The position numbers and the translations under genes are program-made. A stretch of 64,000 nucleotides of DNA. Source: a bacterium (GTDB lineage: Bacteria > T1Sed10-126). The DNA lies in contig PWHN01000099.1 in the NCBI GenBank assembly GCA_003554945.1, positions 1 through 64,000 of the forward strand. Direction: 5' to 3'. Below are positions 62,040 through 64,000 of the stretch, in pieces; positions within the stretch are counted from its first letter, which is position 1, and every line of letters starts with the position of its first letter. Under the pieces are notes generated by a model. It did no database searches and had not been told where the DNA came from. It saw nothing but the letters and a program-made list of their open reading frames with translations.

Positions 62040-63242
62040 ATTAAAAAGCATGAACCCACTTTAACCAATGTTGAGCCGGAAGAACTGACCGAAATAATTG
62101 ATAAGCTGAGCAAGGTCGAACAATCCCTCGGGTTTTCTCTGCCGGAACCTGCTGATAGAGGTTTTTATAGTTTTGGCAAGTGGATAGTCCCGGCTGATTA
62201 CCTGGACTGGCTTTCTAAGGACAGGAAAGAGCAGGACGCTACAGCGGAGTTGAAAGAGATAGATGGGATAATTAGTCAGTTGCATCACGAAAGCGGAGGG
62301 ATACCGGATTATGAGAGTGAATTAATCGACAGCTATAAACTGCATGCGCCGCTGGTTTTTGTCGGTCCTTATCGACGCGGCCGCCAGTTCGCCCGTCTCT
62401 TCTATTTTCAACCGCAACTCGCATCGGTTAAGGTGGGACTGGAGGGAGATAAAGCCGATCAACTTCTGCATAGAGAAGTGGAGGTTAGATTGATTTTTGA
62501 AGAGATTGCTCCTGAGTTGATAACTCCCAATCTTTTTCAGGCAAAACTTGACCATGAGCCTCCATTCTATGCTGAACCGGTAATTAATTTTCGTACGTTT
62601 GATTTAAAACGGGACATACATCTTTTGCGCAGTCAGTTTTTACCTGCCTACACACGGCTGCAGAGAACCTGGGGAGTTGATGTTAAGCCTGTAAGTTCAT
62701 TCTTTACCGATTTTGCTTCAGGAGAAGATGATGAGGCAGTAAAACCCCCCGGTTTAATTGATGTTTTAAAACTCTTCAAGGAGATAACCTGGCAGCCCTG
62801 CTGGGTTGAACCTCAGAAGATGGCCGAGCAGTTGGTTACTATTTTTAACAGCGACAAAAAACTACTGATTGGCTTAATTCATGGTGATGTTCATACATCA
62901 AATTTCCTGGTTGACGAGAACAATTCTATTCTTTATTTCATTGATTGGGAGGACGCCCGGGTCTCTTATCTATTTTATGACTGGTATAAAATGCTCAGGT
63001 ATTTCCCGTCGTCTGTTGCTATTGATCTGATAGCAACAAATCATATGCTTCTTAGCGCTGAATTTCCTGATGAAGATGTCCTTGACTGGCAGTCGCAGTT
63101 AATTATATTTTTCTATCAGCAGCTTCGATACAGCGTTGAGTCCAGGCAAAAGCAGATGGAAGAAAAAATAGATATGGACTGGTTAGAGAGTAATTTAAAA
63201 AAGATCGACTATATCGATCAGTTGTTAAAGTTAAGAGAATAA
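62040..63242 (+). CDS. APH-like kinase, AUU start
   Basis: A protein of about 400 residues with an aminoglycoside-phosphotransferase-like kinase end: LLIGLIHGDVHTSNFLVDENNSILYFIDWEDARVSY carries the catalytic HGDVHxxN and the metal-binding DWE. The N-lobe is divergent. Start: GGAGG (62028-62032) is 7 bases before ATT 62040; in this frame there is no ATG, GTG or TTG until a TTG at 62250, and the 70 codons between clearly code for a folded protein (KLSKVEQSLGFSLPEPADRG). Substrate unknown; sugars, amino acids or choline-like compounds are typical. It is divergent from the sulfatase-like gene. Confidence 0.8.
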   Translation: MKKHEPTLTNVEPEELTEIIDKLSKVEQSLGFSLPEPADRGFYSFGKWIVPADYLDWLSKDRKEQDATAELKEIDGIISQLHHESGGIPDYESELIDSYKLHAPLVFVGPYRRGRQFARLFYFQPQLASVKVGLEGDKADQLLHREVEVRLIFEEIAPELITPNLFQAKLDHEPPFYAEPVINFRTFDLKRDIHLLRSQFLPAYTRLQRTWGVDVKPVSSFFTDFASGEDDEAVKPPGLIDVLKLFKEITWQPCWVEPQKMAEQLVTIFNSDKKLLIGLIHGDVHTSNFLVDENNSILYFIDWEDARVSYLFYDWYKMLRYFPSSVAIDLIATNHMLLSAEFPDEDVLDWQSQLIIFFYQQLRYSVESRQKQMEEKIDMDWLESNLKKIDYIDQLLKLRE

Positions 63243-63431
63243 GCAGTAAATCTCTCCGGGGATATTGTTTATGGCCCCGCTGATCCCACCAATTTAGTTC
63301 ACCCGTCCGCTGCCGGTTTGTAACCATAAACACGTGAGGCAGTGGAGTTTGAACCAGGTATTGAACGAATATGACGGGAACATGATATTAGGGCAGGAAG
63401 TTGAGATTATTTTCCGTTACTTCCGATAAGT

Positions 63432-63483
63432 TATATTATGTAAAATCGGAGATATGCAATTATCTCCGATTTTACATAATATA
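63432..63483. terminator. Bidirectional hairpin terminator, 23-bp stem
   Basis: A perfect 23-bp inverted repeat with a 6-base loop TGCAAT. A-runs and T-runs lie within the arms (GTAAAATCGG / CCGATTTTAC), so both strands present a stem and U-stretch. It lies between the convergent kinase and gspB-like genes and can end both transcripts. The flanks 63243-63520 contain nothing else recognised. Confidence 0.85.
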
Positions 63484-63520
63484 GTGGCAAACCTAACCCG
63501 GAATCCATCTATCTATCGGG

Positions 63521-63730
63521 TTATGACCATAGAAAGGTCAACAAAACCACGAGCTGGCTGCCCAGCGCCGTTGCTAATATTACTATCAGGACAGTCAATA
63601 CAGCCCATTTGCTGTCGGAATCGCTCTCTTTGCTAAATTGATAGTCCTCGTGTCCGGGAACTCCTGTGAGCTGGCGTTTTCCGTTGCGTCTCTTTTCGCT
63701 GCGGTCTAGCGCCTCTTTAATCAGTGACAT
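63521..63730 (-). CDS. GspB-like short membrane protein
   Basis: A 69-residue protein with the opening MSLIKEALDRSEKRR, very common at the N-terminus of GspB/ExeB-type and pilus-associated proteins, followed by a Gly/Ser-rich linker and one membrane segment (about 42-66). A full GspB has a long periplasmic part after the membrane helix, which is missing, so this is a reduced version. Its ATG overlaps the end of the upstream gene, typical of the gspA-gspB pair. Confidence 0.7.
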   Translation of the reverse strand: MSLIKEALDRSEKRRNGKRQLTGVPGHEDYQFSKESDSDSKWAVLTVLIVILATALGSQLVVLLTFLWS

Positions 63731-64000
63731 CCCTGTCGCTTAACCTCCTTATAAAAGACTTTATTTCCTCTCCTGTCCAATCTGGTTCTCCGCGTCCCGA
63801 TTCACTCAACAGCAGCGCCAGGGTCTCTTGGTCAATCTCTCCACTTGGTTCTAAGCCAACCTCATTCTGAAAATCCACTACAGAATTTTCGGTTTGTGGC
63901 CCAAAAAATTCAGTTCCAGGCAGATCATAGTCGCCGACTAAATTTAGTAATTCCTGAATCTCTTTAATTTCCTCTGTTTCCATCCAGATGCTGTAAGTTG
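63717..64000 (-). CDS. C-terminal end of a GspA/ExeA-like protein (partial)
   Basis: Only the last 94 codons are inside the window; the frame continues past the right edge. The visible part is a peptidoglycan-binding domain: EEIKEIQELLNLVGDYDL, FGPQTENSVVDFQNEVGLEP, GEIDQETLALLL, followed by a short charged tail. In ExeA/GspA this domain follows an AAA+ ATPase and a membrane helix, and helps place the type II secretion pore through the wall. The downstream overlapping gspB-like gene supports the assignment. Confidence 0.7.
   Translation of the reverse strand, partial: TYSIWMETEEIKEIQELLNLVGDYDLPGTEFFGPQTENSVVDFQNEVGLEPSGEIDQETLALLLSESGRGEPDWTGEEIKSFIRRLSDRDVTD

Overview
The window looks like the chromosome of an anaerobic, motile, two-membrane bacterium from salty water, most like the Halanaerobiales. 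The clues are: the gene order comF-flgN-flgK-flgL-fliW-csrA-flagellin, which is the Bacillota arrangement known from Bacillus subtilis; a PbpC/alpha-2-macroglobulin pair and a GspA/GspB-like pair, which imply a periplasm and outer membrane; ferredoxin-dependent 2-oxoacid oxidoreductase; and very acidic surface proteins, especially FlgK and FlgL. The assignment is an inference; no rRNA or tRNA is present to fix it.

Layout. 0.1-8.3 kb (minus): pbpC and a giant alpha-2-macroglobulin. 8.7-16.5 kb (plus): two large acidic exported proteins, one with a degenerate phospholipase-D pair, a DUF2007-like protein and a membrane protein, separated by repeat-rich spacers. 16.9-25.1 kb: korAB, a GT2 glycosyltransferase, an MTH938-like protein, glyA, a 73-residue flagellar-rod-like protein and ftsH. 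25.6-31.0 kb (minus): an HD-GYP protein, ssnA-like amidohydrolase and a single-chain dihydropyrimidine dehydrogenase. 31.2-37.1 kb (plus): DHH phosphoesterase, ruvA, ruvB, an M23 peptidase and comF. 37.2-49.6 kb: flagellar filament locus with flgN, flgK, flgL, fliW, csrA, four flagellins, flaG and an unknown 320-residue protein. 49.7-58.2 kb: argS, GT9 glycosyltransferase, Maf-type flagellin glycosylation factor, a three-gene regulatory-looking operon and rho. 58.2-64.0 kb: formyltransferase, LysM/M23 peptidase, alkaline-phosphatase-superfamily protein, APH-like kinase and the ends of gspB/gspA-like genes.

The most striking signal is in the flagellin mRNAs. Three of the four flagellin genes (43.7, 46.4 and 48.6 kb) are bracketed by long complementary segments: a 5' arm in the leader and a 3' arm after the stop codon, about 1.1 kb apart. 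The arm sequence differs between the paralogues while pairing is kept, and mismatches are mostly G.U. A boxA-like element (GCTCTTTGACA or similar) sits just before each 5' arm. This is the layout of ribosomal RNA precursors (boxA plus processing stalk), transplanted to a protein-coding gene. All four flagellin leaders also carry a hairpin with GGA in its loop followed by an AGGAGGG ribosome binding site, the expected architecture for CsrA repression, and csrA-fliW lie immediately upstream.

A second theme is translation starts. At least three genes (alpha-2-macroglobulin at 8289, kinase at 62040, unknown protein at 55353) have a good Shine-Dalgarno sequence correctly placed before an in-frame AUU or AUC and no usable AUG/GUG/UUG nearby. 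Intergenic spacers are filled with dispersed short palindromes and C-rich or purine-rich repeats. No CRISPR array, insertion sequence, prophage, tRNA or rRNA was recognised.
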